A stretch of 64,000 nt of DNA from assembly GCF_900103345.1 (NCBI RefSeq), contig NZ_LT629702.1:1-64000 (forward strand). The letters run 5' to 3'. Shown in pieces: positions 52,819 to 61,261 of this stretch (positions are counted from its first letter, which is position 1; each line of letters starts with the position of its first letter). The translations under genes and the position numbers were made by a program. This DNA is from Pseudomonas azotoformans. GTDB lineage: Bacteria > Pseudomonadota > Gammaproteobacteria > Pseudomonadales > Pseudomonadaceae. Below the pieces are notes generated by a model. It was not told the origin of the DNA and did not search any database. It worked only from the letters and a program-made list of their open reading frames with translations.

Positions 52819-53547
52819 TTATTGCACGCTGTAGTTGAAGGTGGCGGTGAAGCGCTGCTCATTGCGGCCCCCGAAGGCTTGCTCGGGGAACGGCTTGACT
52901 TGCTTGATGCGACGCAAGCTGTTGGTGGCGGCCCGGTTGAGCAACATGCTCGAGGCCTGGGTTTGCAAGCCAGAGTCGAGAACCCGACCCTGGCGGTCGA
53001 CCAGCAACCAGACCACCACTTCGCCGGTCGGGCGTTCGAGGGAGGCCTGGCGTCCGGTGGGGTACTGCTTGTAGGTGTCCAACTCGTTGCGCAACCCCTT
53101 GAGGTAACCGACTTCCAGTGCCTGGCCGTCGACCTTGGGAGGGGCGGGTGGCGCCGGTGTCGGCGCGGCCTGGGCCACAGGCGCCGGTGCCGGTTTGGCA
53201 GCGACCGGTGGCGGCGTCGGTGCGGGCGTTGGCTTGGCCACCACGGGCTTGGGCAAAGGTTTTGGCTTGGGCTCAGGCTTGGGTTTTGGCTGCGGCTTGG
53301 GCGGTGGCGGTGGCGGGGCCGGCTCCGCCTCTTCATCCTCGATTACCGGCGGTGGCGGCTCTTGTTCCACCACCGGTTCCGGGATCACTTCCGGCTCCGG
53401 CTCGACCAGCGCCAACTCGACGGCGGACTCGTCATACACCGGTTCGACCTTCAAGGTCTGGGACTGGATACCCAGTGCAATCAGCACCAGGGCGATCAGG
53501 GCCGGGACGCTGCCCAGCAGCTGACGCGCACGAAACAATACGTACAT
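52819..53547 (-). CDS. tonB: TonB energy transducer
   Basis: A 242-residue TonB with one N-terminal membrane helix (LLGSVPALIALVLIALGIQ, about residues 10-28), a long Pro-rich periplasmic spacer (roughly residues 50-130, with VEQEPPPP and PPPPPKPQPKPKPEPKPKP) and a C-terminal domain (YKQYPTGRQASLERPTGEVVVWLLVDRQGRVLDSGLQTQAS). The C-domain is typical: YP(T)GR...G.V.....D. It couples the proton motive force of ExbBD to outer-membrane receptors. The start is 3 bases after the exbD stop. It may serve the adjacent receptor in particular. Confidence 0.93.
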   Translation of the reverse strand: MYVLFRARQLLGSVPALIALVLIALGIQSQTLKVEPVYDESAVELALVEPEPEVIPEPVVEQEPPPPVIEDEEAEPAPPPPPPKPQPKPKPEPKPKPLPKPVVAKPTPAPTPPPVAAKPAPAPVAQAAPTPAPPAPPKVDGQALEVGYLKGLRNELDTYKQYPTGRQASLERPTGEVVVWLLVDRQGRVLDSGLQTQASSMLLNRAATNSLRRIKQVKPFPEQAFGGRNEQRFTATFNYSVQ

Positions 53548-53549
53548 GA

Positions 53550-53957
53550 TCAGGACTTACGCGTGGCAATGGACACGGAGGTAAAGCCACCCAGACGCAG
53601 GGTGTCCATCACCTCCACCAGGCGCGAAACCTCGACGCCTTTGTCGCTGTTAACGATGATGGTCGACTTGGTGTCAGGCTTTTCGGCGGCCTTCAACGCC
53701 GGCACCAGCGCATCGACCGTGAGGTCCTTGCCATCCAGCTGCAACTGGCCTTCGAGACCCAGGGTCAGGATGAATTTGTTCTGCGGCTTGAGCTGCTGCG
53801 AACTGCTGGCGCTGGGCAGTTGGGTCTTCATGCCGAGGGCCGGAATCACGTTCAGGCTCACGAGTACGAAAAACACCAGGAGGAACATCATCACGTCGAT
53901 CATGGGGATCAGTTCGATGTGCGCCTTGCGTTTTTTCGGTTCGTCCCAGGTTCTCAT
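53550..53957 (-). CDS. exbD: ExbD-type subunit of a TonB system
   Basis: A 135-residue ExbD/TolR protein: KKRKAHIELIPMIDVMMFLLVFFVLVSL holds the single membrane helix with the proton-conducting Asp (about residue 23), followed by a small periplasmic domain. It forms the proton channel with ExbB and is first in the operon, but exbB is last, so the two partners are separated by tonB and the receptor. ATG 53957. Confidence 0.93.
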   Translation of the reverse strand: MRTWDEPKKRKAHIELIPMIDVMMFLLVFFVLVSLNVIPALGMKTQLPSASSSQQLKPQNKFILTLGLEGQLQLDGKDLTVDALVPALKAAEKPDTKSTIIVNSDKGVEVSRLVEVMDTLRLGGFTSVSIATRKS

Positions 53958-54147
53958 TCCGCTACCCCGTTATTGAATTAGGGGCGACACGCTAACAACC
54001 AAAAATGACCGATTGGTTAACTTTAATTGACGTTTTGAGGGCTCTAGGACAAGTCTTTCAGGCGATTTTCAAGACATTTTTGTGACGTAACAGAACTGAC
54101 ATGCAGCGGGGGCATTCTCAAAAACTTTACATCGAGGGCCCCTGGTA

Positions 54148-54702
54148 ATGAGCCGTGACCTGCCACAAATAACCACGCCGCGACTGTTAATGCGCGCATT
54201 GGAAAAGCACCAGGCCGAGACGTTGTGCAGCCTCGCCAACGGGCCGAAGATTGCCGATAACACGGCGAGTATTCCGTCGCCCTACACCTTGCAAACGGCG
54301 TTGGATTTCATCGATGGCATGCAGGAGAAATTTCGTTCGGCCAACCTGTTGAGCCTGGGCGTGCATCTGCGTGACACCGGCGAATTGATCGGTATCGCCA
54401 GCTTGCGCATCAATGCGCTTCATCACTATGGGCACCTTGGTGGCTGGACGGCGGCGGATGCACGTAACCTGGGGTATGCGACCGAGGCGGCGACCGGGCT
54501 GATGGACTACGGCTTTGGCGAACTTGGCTTGCACCGTGTGGGCAGCCAGTGTTTCAGTCGCAACAAGGAGTCGGCGCGGGTCATGGAGAAAATCGGCCTG
54601 CAGTACGAAGGTTGCATGCGCGGGGCGTTTCTCAAGAATGGGGTGCATGAAGACATGCTGGTGTTCGCCACCCTGCGTGCGGACTGGGAGTTTCGGCTGT
54701 GA
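54148..54702 (+). CDS. GNAT family N-acetyltransferase (RimJ/RimL-like)
   Basis: A 184-residue GNAT protein. The start TPRLLMRALEKHQAETLCSLA and the acetyl-CoA motif GGWTAADARNLGYATEAATGLMDYGFGELGLHRV with SRNKESARVMEKIGLQYEGCMR are typical of RimJ/RimL-type acetyltransferases. The substrate may be a protein N-terminus or a small amine and cannot be told. The stop overlaps the GTG start of phoD by 4 bases, so the two are coupled. Confidence 0.87.
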   Translation: MSRDLPQITTPRLLMRALEKHQAETLCSLANGPKIADNTASIPSPYTLQTALDFIDGMQEKFRSANLLSLGVHLRDTGELIGIASLRINALHHYGHLGGWTAADARNLGYATEAATGLMDYGFGELGLHRVGSQCFSRNKESARVMEKIGLQYEGCMRGAFLKNGVHEDMLVFATLRADWEFRL

Positions 54703-56273
54703 GGGGTGACGTTGATCACGGCCGGCGCCGGGTCCTCGCCGGGCTCGCCGTTGCCACCACTTTTTCGATCCTCAGCCCGTTCGCGCGCAGTGCCGGGGTG
54801 GACTACCCGTTCACCTTGGGCGTGGCCTCAGGCGATCCACTACCCGACGGGTTTGTGATCTGGACGCGCCTGGCCCCGCTGTTCAATGCCGCCGATGGCC
54901 GGGGTGGCTTGAGCCGCCCGGTGCCGGTGCGTTGGCGAGTCGCCCGCGATGCGGCGATGACCCGCGTGGTGCGCCAGGGCGAGGTCATGGCCAGCGAGCG
55001 CTGGGGGCATTCGGTGCATGTGGAGGTCGCGGGGCTGGAGCCGGGCAGGCCGTACTGGTATCAGTTCGAAGGGCTCGGCGCGCAAAGCCCGGTGGGGCAG
55101 TCACGCACGGCTCCGGCGGTGCATGCCACGGTGTCGGCACGCTTGGGGTTTGTCTCGTGCTCCCATTGGGAGCGTGGCTATTTCAGTGCGTATCGCCACC
55201 TGGCGCAGGAGCAACCCGACCTGGTGTTTTTTCTCGGGGACTACATCTACGACAGTTCCTACGCAGCGGACTCGGGCAAGATCATTCGCCCCCATGGCAG
55301 CGGCAACGCGGTGAGCCTGAGCGACTACCGCAACCGCTATGCCTTGTACAAAACCGATCCGGATCTACAGGCCCTGCACGCTGCCGCACCGAGCGTGGCG
55401 ACCTGGGACGATCACGAAGTACAGAATGACTATGCCAACCGCTGGTCCCAAGACCCGAAGATCCCGGTGGGGCAGTTTCTGCAGCAACGGGCGGCGGCCT
55501 ACCAGGCCTTTTATGAGCACATGCCGCTGCGTGCCAGTAGCTTGCCGAAAGGGCCGGACATGCGCATTTATCGACGCATGGACTACGGCCGATTGGCGCG
55601 TTTCCATGTGCTGGACGGCCGACAGTACCGCTCCGAGCAACCGTGCATTCTGGCCAATGGCAGCCACCAGGGGCATATCGCCGATAACCTCTGTCATGAC
55701 TTGCGCGACCCCGGCCGCACCCTGCTCGGGTGGCAACAAGAAGCCTGGCTGGACCAGGGCTTTGCCCAGTCGAGGGCGCAGTGGAACATCATCGCCCAGG
55801 ACTTGCTGGTGGCGCCGTTGACTCAACGCGACCTGACCAACCACAAGCCGGGGCGCTGGACCGATGGTTGGGATGGCTACATGGCCAATCGTTCACGGAT
55901 GCTGGCTTCCCTCGAGCGCAACCGGGTCAACAATCCGGTGTTCTGGGGCGGTGATATCCATTCGTTCTGGGTGACGGACTTGCATGCCGATGGCAACAAC
56001 CCGGATTCGCCCGTGGTGGCCACGGAGTTCGTCGGTACCTCGGTGACGTCCGACGGGCCGCCGTTTGAGGCGTTCAGCAAGATCCTGCCGCTTAACCCCC
56101 ATGTGAAATTCTTTGACAGTCGTCAGCGTGGGTATGTGTCGGTGGAGGTGGATGAAGGCAGGATGCTCACGCACTTGCGCGTGATTACCGACCCGCGTGA
56201 TCCGGCGGCCAGGGTGTCGACGCTGAGGTCGTTTGTGCTGGAGGCGGGGCGGGCGGGGGCGATTGCGGTGTAA
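54699..56273 (+). CDS. phoD: Alkaline phosphatase D family phosphodiesterase/phosphatase
   Basis: A 524-residue PhoD-type enzyme with a twin-arginine signal (HGRRRVLAGLAVATTFSIL), so it is folded before export. Metal-site motifs are FVSCSHWERGYFSAYR, DLVFFLGDYIYDSS, VATWDDHEVQNDYA and VFWGGDIHSFW. PhoD enzymes use Fe3+/Ca2+ and cleave phosphomonoesters and diesters. The gene starts at GTG 54699 inside the acetyltransferase stop. A Pho-box was not identified; regulation by phosphate is plausible only from the family. Confidence 0.92.
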   Translation: MRGDVDHGRRRVLAGLAVATTFSILSPFARSAGVDYPFTLGVASGDPLPDGFVIWTRLAPLFNAADGRGGLSRPVPVRWRVARDAAMTRVVRQGEVMASERWGHSVHVEVAGLEPGRPYWYQFEGLGAQSPVGQSRTAPAVHATVSARLGFVSCSHWERGYFSAYRHLAQEQPDLVFFLGDYIYDSSYAADSGKIIRPHGSGNAVSLSDYRNRYALYKTDPDLQALHAAAPSVATWDDHEVQNDYANRWSQDPKIPVGQFLQQRAAAYQAFYEHMPLRASSLPKGPDMRIYRRMDYGRLARFHVLDGRQYRSEQPCILANGSHQGHIADNLCHDLRDPGRTLLGWQQEAWLDQGFAQSRAQWNIIAQDLLVAPLTQRDLTNHKPGRWTDGWDGYMANRSRMLASLERNRVNNPVFWGGDIHSFWVTDLHADGNNPDSPVVATEFVGTSVTSDGPPFEAFSKILPLNPHVKFFDSRQRGYVSVEVDEGRMLTHLRVITDPRDPAARVSTLRSFVLEAGRAGAIAV

Positions 56274-56324
56274 GGGATAGACGCACTTTTTGTGGCGAAT
56301 GAGCTGTTGTGGCCAGTGGACTTA

Positions 56325-56495
56325 TTGTGGTGAGCGGGCTTGTTGTGGCGAGCGGGCTTGCCCCGCGTTGGGCTGCGTAGCAGCCCCAAAACCTGCCGTG
56401 AGGTTTATCTGACATAACGCGGTGTTCCGATCAGGGCCGCTTCGCAGCCCAACGCGGGGCAAGCCCGCTCGCCACAACAGGCCCGCTCGCCACAA
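56325..56495. repeat. Nested REPIN-type inverted repeat
   Basis: Inner arms 56343-56387 and 56433-56477 pair over 45 bases with a few mismatches. Outside them, partial copies of the repeat head occur on both sides (56325-56342 and 56478-56495), giving a repeat-within-repeat structure. It lies between convergent phoD and the AlaX gene. Confidence 0.85.
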
Positions 56496-56511
56496 GGTAA
56501 ATGCGGCTGGT

Positions 56512-57138
56512 TCAAGCGATTTCGTAGCGCACCGACAACGCGCCCTTTTTCTCCGACAACGCCAGGATGGTCACCTGGCCCAGTTCACCCAGGTTTTGCA
56601 CATGAGTGCCGCCACAGGCATACGCAGGCAATTCGCCAAAGCCGACCTGGCGGGTGCCGTCTTCCAGGTTCATATGGCGCGGGTAGTCCGCGGCGATCCA
56701 TTGGTTGACCTGTTGTTGGAGAGTCTCGGCCTCCATGCTCTGCGCCGTTTCACCACGGATAAAGGTGATCTTGCCTTCGCCTGGCCAGTGATGGGCCTTG
56801 ATCGGCATCCAACCCAGGCTCTCGCCCACGTTACCGATCAAGTGCCCGGCGGAATGCAGCCGGGTGTGTAACGCACGGCGCTGTTCATCGACCCGTGCGG
56901 TGACGGGACCTGGCTCCAGCGGGCGGTCGACGTAGTGCACCACGCGATCGGCCTCTTGGATAACGCGCAGCACAGTGCTCTCGCCGAGCCAGCCGGTATC
57001 GAAGGGTTGCCCGCCGCCCTGTGGATGAAAAATCGTCGACTGCAGGATCACCGCGAACTGGTCTTCGTGGAGCGTGCAACTCAGCACCTCCAGTTCGGCA
57101 GTCAGGTGGTCGTGGGTGAAAAACAGGCGTTCGGTCAT
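56512..57138 (-). CDS. Alanyl-tRNA editing protein (AlaX type)
   Basis: A 208-residue free-standing editing domain related to the AlaRS/ThrRS second additional domain. The zinc ligands are His91 and His95 (HTRLHSAGH) and Cys175 and His179 (ACGGTHV). The N-terminal TIFHPQGGGQPFDTGW segment makes it AlaX-M-like. It hydrolyses Ser-tRNA(Ala) or Gly-tRNA(Ala), protecting against mistranslation. No alaS nearby. The start is ATG 57138 (MTERLFFTHDHLTAELE). The LysR gene is divergent. Confidence 0.9.
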   Translation of the reverse strand: MTERLFFTHDHLTAELEVLSCTLHEDQFAVILQSTIFHPQGGGQPFDTGWLGESTVLRVIQEADRVVHYVDRPLEPGPVTARVDEQRRALHTRLHSAGHLIGNVGESLGWMPIKAHHWPGEGKITFIRGETAQSMEAETLQQQVNQWIAADYPRHMNLEDGTRQVGFGELPAYACGGTHVQNLGELGQVTILALSEKKGALSVRYEIA

Positions 57139-57227
57139 GATCTACATCCGCATCAGGGTTCTGCGGGCAGTATAAATAGTGCGTGGATGAGTGATAATCC
57201 GCTCAATTATCAATGGACCTGTGCACC

Positions 57228-58172
57228 ATGAGCATCAATCTACCGTTGCCGCTGCTGGGCGAGATGGCGATTTTCGTCAAAGTGGTGGAAACCGGCAGCT
57301 TCTCCGAAGCCGCCCGGCAACTGGGCGCTTCACCGTCCTCGGTGAGCCGCAGCATCTCGCGCCTGGAAAAGGCCCTGGCCACGCGTTTGTTGCAACGCAC
57401 TACACGCAAGTTACGCCTGAGCGAGGGCGGTGAAGAGGTGTTCAAGCGTTGCCAGGAGATGGTCAACGCGGCACGTTCGGTAATGGAGATCAGCGGACAG
57501 TTCACCCATGAAGCCGAAGGGCTGGTGCGGGTCAGTGTACCCAAGGCGGTGGGGCGGTTTGTGGTGCACCCGCATATGCCGGAGTTCCTGCGGCGTTATC
57601 CAAAGGTCGATGTGCAGTTGATCCTGGAGGATCGGCAGGTGGACCTGATTGATGACAATGTCGACCTGAGCATTCGCATCACCGACAGCCCGCCGCCGGG
57701 GTTGGTCGGCCGGCAATTATTGCCTATCGAGCATTTGTTGTGCGCGACCCCGCAGTACCTGGCGGAGCAGGGTACGCCGGGCCATCCCCATGATCTGTTG
57801 GAACACAGTTGTATCTACCTGGGGGAAACGCCAGGGGACTCGCGCTGGAAATTTCGCCAGGCGGGCAAGGCGGTGACGGTGGCGGTGCGCGGACGGTATG
57901 CGGCGAACCACACCGGGGTACGGCTGGATGCGGTGTTGCAGCATGTGGGGATTGGCAGCCTGCCGTACTTTACGGCGCGCCATGCGCTGGAGGAGGGGCG
58001 TTTGGTGCAGGTGTTGCCGGCGTGGGACTTTATCGCGTCCTACCATGGCGAGGCGTGGTTGCTGCATTCGCCCACGCGCTATCTGCCGCCGAAGTTGCGG
58101 GTGTTTATTGATTATCTGGTGGCGTGCATGGCGAAGGAGCCGACATTGCGACGGCCCATTCCGGATCGCTGA
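57228..58172 (+). CDS. LysR-family transcriptional regulator
   Basis: A 314-residue LTTR. The winged helix-turn-helix is at about residues 9-68 (EMAIFVKVVETGSFSEAARQLGASPSSVSRSISRLEKALATRLLQR), and the C-terminal two-lobed effector domain follows (about 92-300; RVSVPKAVGRFVVHPHMPEFLRRYP). It is divergent to the AlaX gene, a typical arrangement, so that gene may be its target. ATG 57228 is family-like; ATG 57213 would add five residues. Effector unknown. Confidence 0.9.
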   Translation: MSINLPLPLLGEMAIFVKVVETGSFSEAARQLGASPSSVSRSISRLEKALATRLLQRTTRKLRLSEGGEEVFKRCQEMVNAARSVMEISGQFTHEAEGLVRVSVPKAVGRFVVHPHMPEFLRRYPKVDVQLILEDRQVDLIDDNVDLSIRITDSPPPGLVGRQLLPIEHLLCATPQYLAEQGTPGHPHDLLEHSCIYLGETPGDSRWKFRQAGKAVTVAVRGRYAANHTGVRLDAVLQHVGIGSLPYFTARHALEEGRLVQVLPAWDFIASYHGEAWLLHSPTRYLPPKLRVFIDYLVACMAKEPTLRRPIPDR

Positions 58173-58580
58173 TCAGTGCTTGCTCTGGTCGTCGGGCATG
58201 GCCAGCAGCTGTTTTTCCTGGTTCCAGTCGAACGGTTCGTCATTCTGTTCGGCTTCGAAACGGCGCTCTTCCAGGGCCTGGTACAGGTCCAGTTCTTCAT
58301 CGGGCATGAAGTGCAGGCAGTCACCGCCGAAGAACCACAGCAGGTCGCGTGGCACCAGGTGGGCGATCTGCGGGTAGCGCAGGATGACCTGGCTCATCAG
58401 GTCCTGGCCCAGGTACTGGCTTTCGATCGGGTCGATGGGCAGCAGGGCGCGCAACTCGTCGAAACGCTCCAGGAACAGCGTATGGCTTTCCTCGGGCACC
58501 TGTTCGGCTTCGCCGACGGCAACCAGGATGCTGCGCAAGTGGTCGAGCAAGACGAGATGATCGGCAACGACGTTGGACAC
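58173..58580 (-). CDS. PA2817-like conserved Pseudomonas protein
   Basis: A 135-residue cytoplasmic, acidic protein: helical start (VVADHLVLLDHLRSILVAVGEAEQVPEESHTLF) and a C-terminal part with PRDLLWFFGGDCLHFMPDEELDLYQALEERR. From memory it corresponds to the uncharacterised PA2817 family, located near the FadE-like gene in P. aeruginosa as here. The terminator at 58600-58640 separates it from fadE upstream. Its stop abuts the convergent LysR stop. Function unknown. Confidence 0.75.
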   Translation of the reverse strand: MSNVVADHLVLLDHLRSILVAVGEAEQVPEESHTLFLERFDELRALLPIDPIESQYLGQDLMSQVILRYPQIAHLVPRDLLWFFGGDCLHFMPDEELDLYQALEERRFEAEQNDEPFDWNQEKQLLAMPDDQSKH

Positions 58581-58599
58581 GAGATAAGTCCTCTAAAGC

Positions 58600-58640
58600 A
58601 AAAACGGGCGCGAGAGTATATGCCTCTCGCGCCCGTTTTT
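58600..58640 (-). terminator. Terminator of fadE
   Basis: A perfect 17-bp stem (58600-58616 with 58624-58640) with a 7-base loop ends in TTTTT when read on the minus strand, 16 bases past the fadE stop. The AAAAA on the other side gives a T-run in both directions. Confidence 0.92.
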
Positions 58641-58655
58641 ATATGACCGCTCGAC

Positions 58656-61103
58656 TCAGCGGACTTTGCCTTCAGCCTGGGTCAGCTCTTCCTTGCTGAA
58701 GTCGTCCACGTCAATCACCTTGCGCCGCGCCGCTTCGGCGTCACGCAGGGCCTGCGCTTCAGCCGGTTGCAGCACGCCGGCGTGCAGTGCCGCATCAATG
58801 ACATGCTCGCCGGCAGCAGGTTTGACCTGGCCGCTCTTGAGCGCGGTGTGCAGTTTCTTCTGCAGCGGATGGCTGGCACCGAGCAGGTCGTAGGCGTGTT
58901 GCAGGGCGCCCACCGGGTCTTCCGCCGATTGCGGGCGGTAGCAGCCGGCCAGCAATTCTTCCAGGGTCGGGTCGCCTTTGGCACGGCCGATCACCGCTGC
59001 CACTTCAGCATCCAGCGCATCGGACGGTCCGGTATGGCGACGCCCGAACGGGAACACGATCACCCGCAGCAGGCAACCCAGCACCTTGTTCGGGAAGTTG
59101 CTCAGCAGCTCATCCAGTGCGCGTTCCGATTCACCCAGGCTTTCTTCCATGGCCCAGGCGAACAGCGGTTGCAGGTGGTCCGGCGAATCCAGGTCGTGGT
59201 AACGCTTGAGTGCGGCCGATGCCAGGTACATATGGCTCAGTACATCACCCAGGCGTGCCGACAGGCGTTCACGACGCTTCAACTCGCCACCCAGCAGCAT
59301 CATGCTCAGGTCGGCCAGCAGTGCGAACGCGGCCGCCTGGCGGTTGAGTGCGCGGAAGTAACCCTGGCTCAAACGATTGCCCGGTGCCTTCTCGAAATGC
59401 CCGACACCGAGGTTCAGCACCAGGGTGCTGGCGGCGTTGCTCACGGCAAAACCGATGTGTTGCATCAGCAGGCCGTCGAATTCCTTCAACGCCTGGTCAT
59501 GGTCTTCGCGACCGGCCAGGGCCATTTCCTTGAGCACAAACGGATGGCAGCGGATCGCGCCCTGGCCGAAGATCATCAGGTTGCGCGACAGGATATTCGC
59601 GCCTTCCACGGTGATGAAGATCGGCGCGCCTTGCCAGTTGCGCCCCAGGTAGTTGTTCGGGCCCATGATGATGCCCTTGCCGCCGTGCACGTCCATGGCG
59701 TGGCTGATGCACTCGCGACCGCGCTCGGTGAGGTGGTACTTGAGGATCGCCGACAGTACCGAGGGTTTTTCCCCCAGGTCCACGGCATTCGCGGTAAGCA
59801 TGCGAGCGCTGTCCATCAGCCAGGCGTTGCCGCCGATTCGGGCCAGGGCTTCCTGGATCCCCTCGAAGGCCGACAGCGGCACGTTGAATTGTTCGCGCAC
59901 CTGGGCGTACTGGCCGGTCACCAGGCTGGTGAACTTGGCCGCGCCGGTGCCGACCGCCGGCAGGGAAATCGAACGGCCCACGGAGAGGCAGTTCATCAGC
60001 ATCATCCAGCCCTTGCCGAGCATCTCCTGGCCGCCGATCAGGAATTCCAGAGGAATGAACACGTCCTTGCCGGAGTTCGGACCGTTCATGAACGCGGCGC
60101 CCAGGGGCAGGTGGCGGCGGCCGATTTCCACTCCGGGGGTGTCAGTGGGGATCAGCGCCAGGCTGATGCCCAGGTCTTCTTCTTCACCCAGCAGGTGGTC
60201 CGGGTCATGGGCCTTGAAGGCCAGCCCGAGCAGGGTCGCGACCGGGCCGAGGGTGATGTAGCGCTTTTCCCAGTTCAGGCGCAGGCCGAGGGTTTCCTTG
60301 CCTTCCCATTCACCTTTGCAGATCACGCCGATGTCGGGCATGGCGCCAGCATCGGAGCCGGCCAGCGGGCCAGTCAATGCGAAGCAGGGGATATCATCGC
60401 CACGCGCCAGGCGCGGCAAGTAATGGTTGCGTTGTTCTTCGGTGCCGTAGTGCAGCAGCAGCTCGGCCGGGCCGAGGGAGTTGGGCACCATCACGGTGGA
60501 GGCCAGGTCGCCGCTGCGGGTGGCGAGCTTCATCGCGACCTGGGAATGGGCATAGGCAGAGAAGCCCTTGCCGCCATATTCCTTGGGAATGATCAGGGCG
60601 AAGAAACCGTGGGTCTTGATGTGCTCCCAGGCGGAGGGCGGCAGGTCCATGGCCTGGCCGATTTCCCAGTCGCTGACCATGGCGCACAGTTCTTCGGTGG
60701 GGCCGTCGATAAAGGCCTGTTCTTCTTCGGTCAGTTGGGCCTTGGGGTAGGCCAGCAACTTGTCCCAGTCGGGGCGACCGCTGAACAGCTCGCCGTCCCA
60801 CCACACGGTGCCGGCGTCAATGGCATCGCGCTCGGTTTCGGACATGGGCGGCAGGACTTTCTGGAACCAGTTGAACAGTGGCTTGGTGAAGTATTGGCGG
60901 CGCAGGTCGGGCAACAGCAGGGGCGCGGCCACCACGGCGATCAACACCCAGAAGATCAGCAGCAGCCAACCCGGTGCGTGGCTCCAGGCACCCATCGCCA
61001 GCAGGTAGACGGCGACCACGCCCAGGGCGGGCAGGGGGGCGACGCGGCGGTGTGCGAGGTAGGCAATGCCGACCACCAGCACCAGTATCCACAACAACAG
61101 CAT
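58656..61103 (-). CDS. fadE: Membrane-associated acyl-CoA dehydrogenase
   Basis: FadE catalyses the first step of fatty acid beta-oxidation. The protein is 815 residues, like E. coli FadE (about 814). Two N-terminal membrane segments (about residues 1-20 and 28-65) precede the dehydrogenase core: FALTGPLAGSDAGA, GGKGIIMGPNNYLGRNWQG and VEGANILSRNLMIFGQGA. A C-terminal extension specific to FadE follows. ATG 61103 has GGAGG seven bases upstream; the in-frame TTG at 61109 is less likely. Monocistronic with a strong terminator. Confidence 0.94.
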   Translation of the reverse strand: MLLLWILVLVVGIAYLAHRRVAPLPALGVVAVYLLAMGAWSHAPGWLLLIFWVLIAVVAAPLLLPDLRRQYFTKPLFNWFQKVLPPMSETERDAIDAGTVWWDGELFSGRPDWDKLLAYPKAQLTEEEQAFIDGPTEELCAMVSDWEIGQAMDLPPSAWEHIKTHGFFALIIPKEYGGKGFSAYAHSQVAMKLATRSGDLASTVMVPNSLGPAELLLHYGTEEQRNHYLPRLARGDDIPCFALTGPLAGSDAGAMPDIGVICKGEWEGKETLGLRLNWEKRYITLGPVATLLGLAFKAHDPDHLLGEEEDLGISLALIPTDTPGVEIGRRHLPLGAAFMNGPNSGKDVFIPLEFLIGGQEMLGKGWMMLMNCLSVGRSISLPAVGTGAAKFTSLVTGQYAQVREQFNVPLSAFEGIQEALARIGGNAWLMDSARMLTANAVDLGEKPSVLSAILKYHLTERGRECISHAMDVHGGKGIIMGPNNYLGRNWQGAPIFITVEGANILSRNLMIFGQGAIRCHPFVLKEMALAGREDHDQALKEFDGLLMQHIGFAVSNAASTLVLNLGVGHFEKAPGNRLSQGYFRALNRQAAAFALLADLSMMLLGGELKRRERLSARLGDVLSHMYLASAALKRYHDLDSPDHLQPLFAWAMEESLGESERALDELLSNFPNKVLGCLLRVIVFPFGRRHTGPSDALDAEVAAVIGRAKGDPTLEELLAGCYRPQSAEDPVGALQHAYDLLGASHPLQKKLHTALKSGQVKPAAGEHVIDAALHAGVLQPAEAQALRDAEAARRKVIDVDDFSKEELTQAEGKVR

Positions 61104-61261
61104 ATTCAATCCTCCGTGAAACCAGGGGCGAAACCACCAGGGAGCTTAGTCGGCATCCGAACAAGCGGGGTGATCAGGGTGTAACGAGATTTGGCCGATT
61201 CGTCGTTATCGCCGTGGCAGACCTGTCGTTAAACTCCAGGCTTCCTTCGGAGATAAAGCTC

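Noticed and set aside
58767..61184. Long plus-strand open frame (805 residues) opposite fadE
   Set aside because: Antisense shadow of fadE; the real protein has all acyl-CoA dehydrogenase motifs.
60974..61261. Extended N-terminus of the transglutaminase-like protein
   Set aside because: The upstream part overlaps fadE antisense and its translation is basic, Arg/Pro/Gly-rich; ATG 61262 has a ribosome site.
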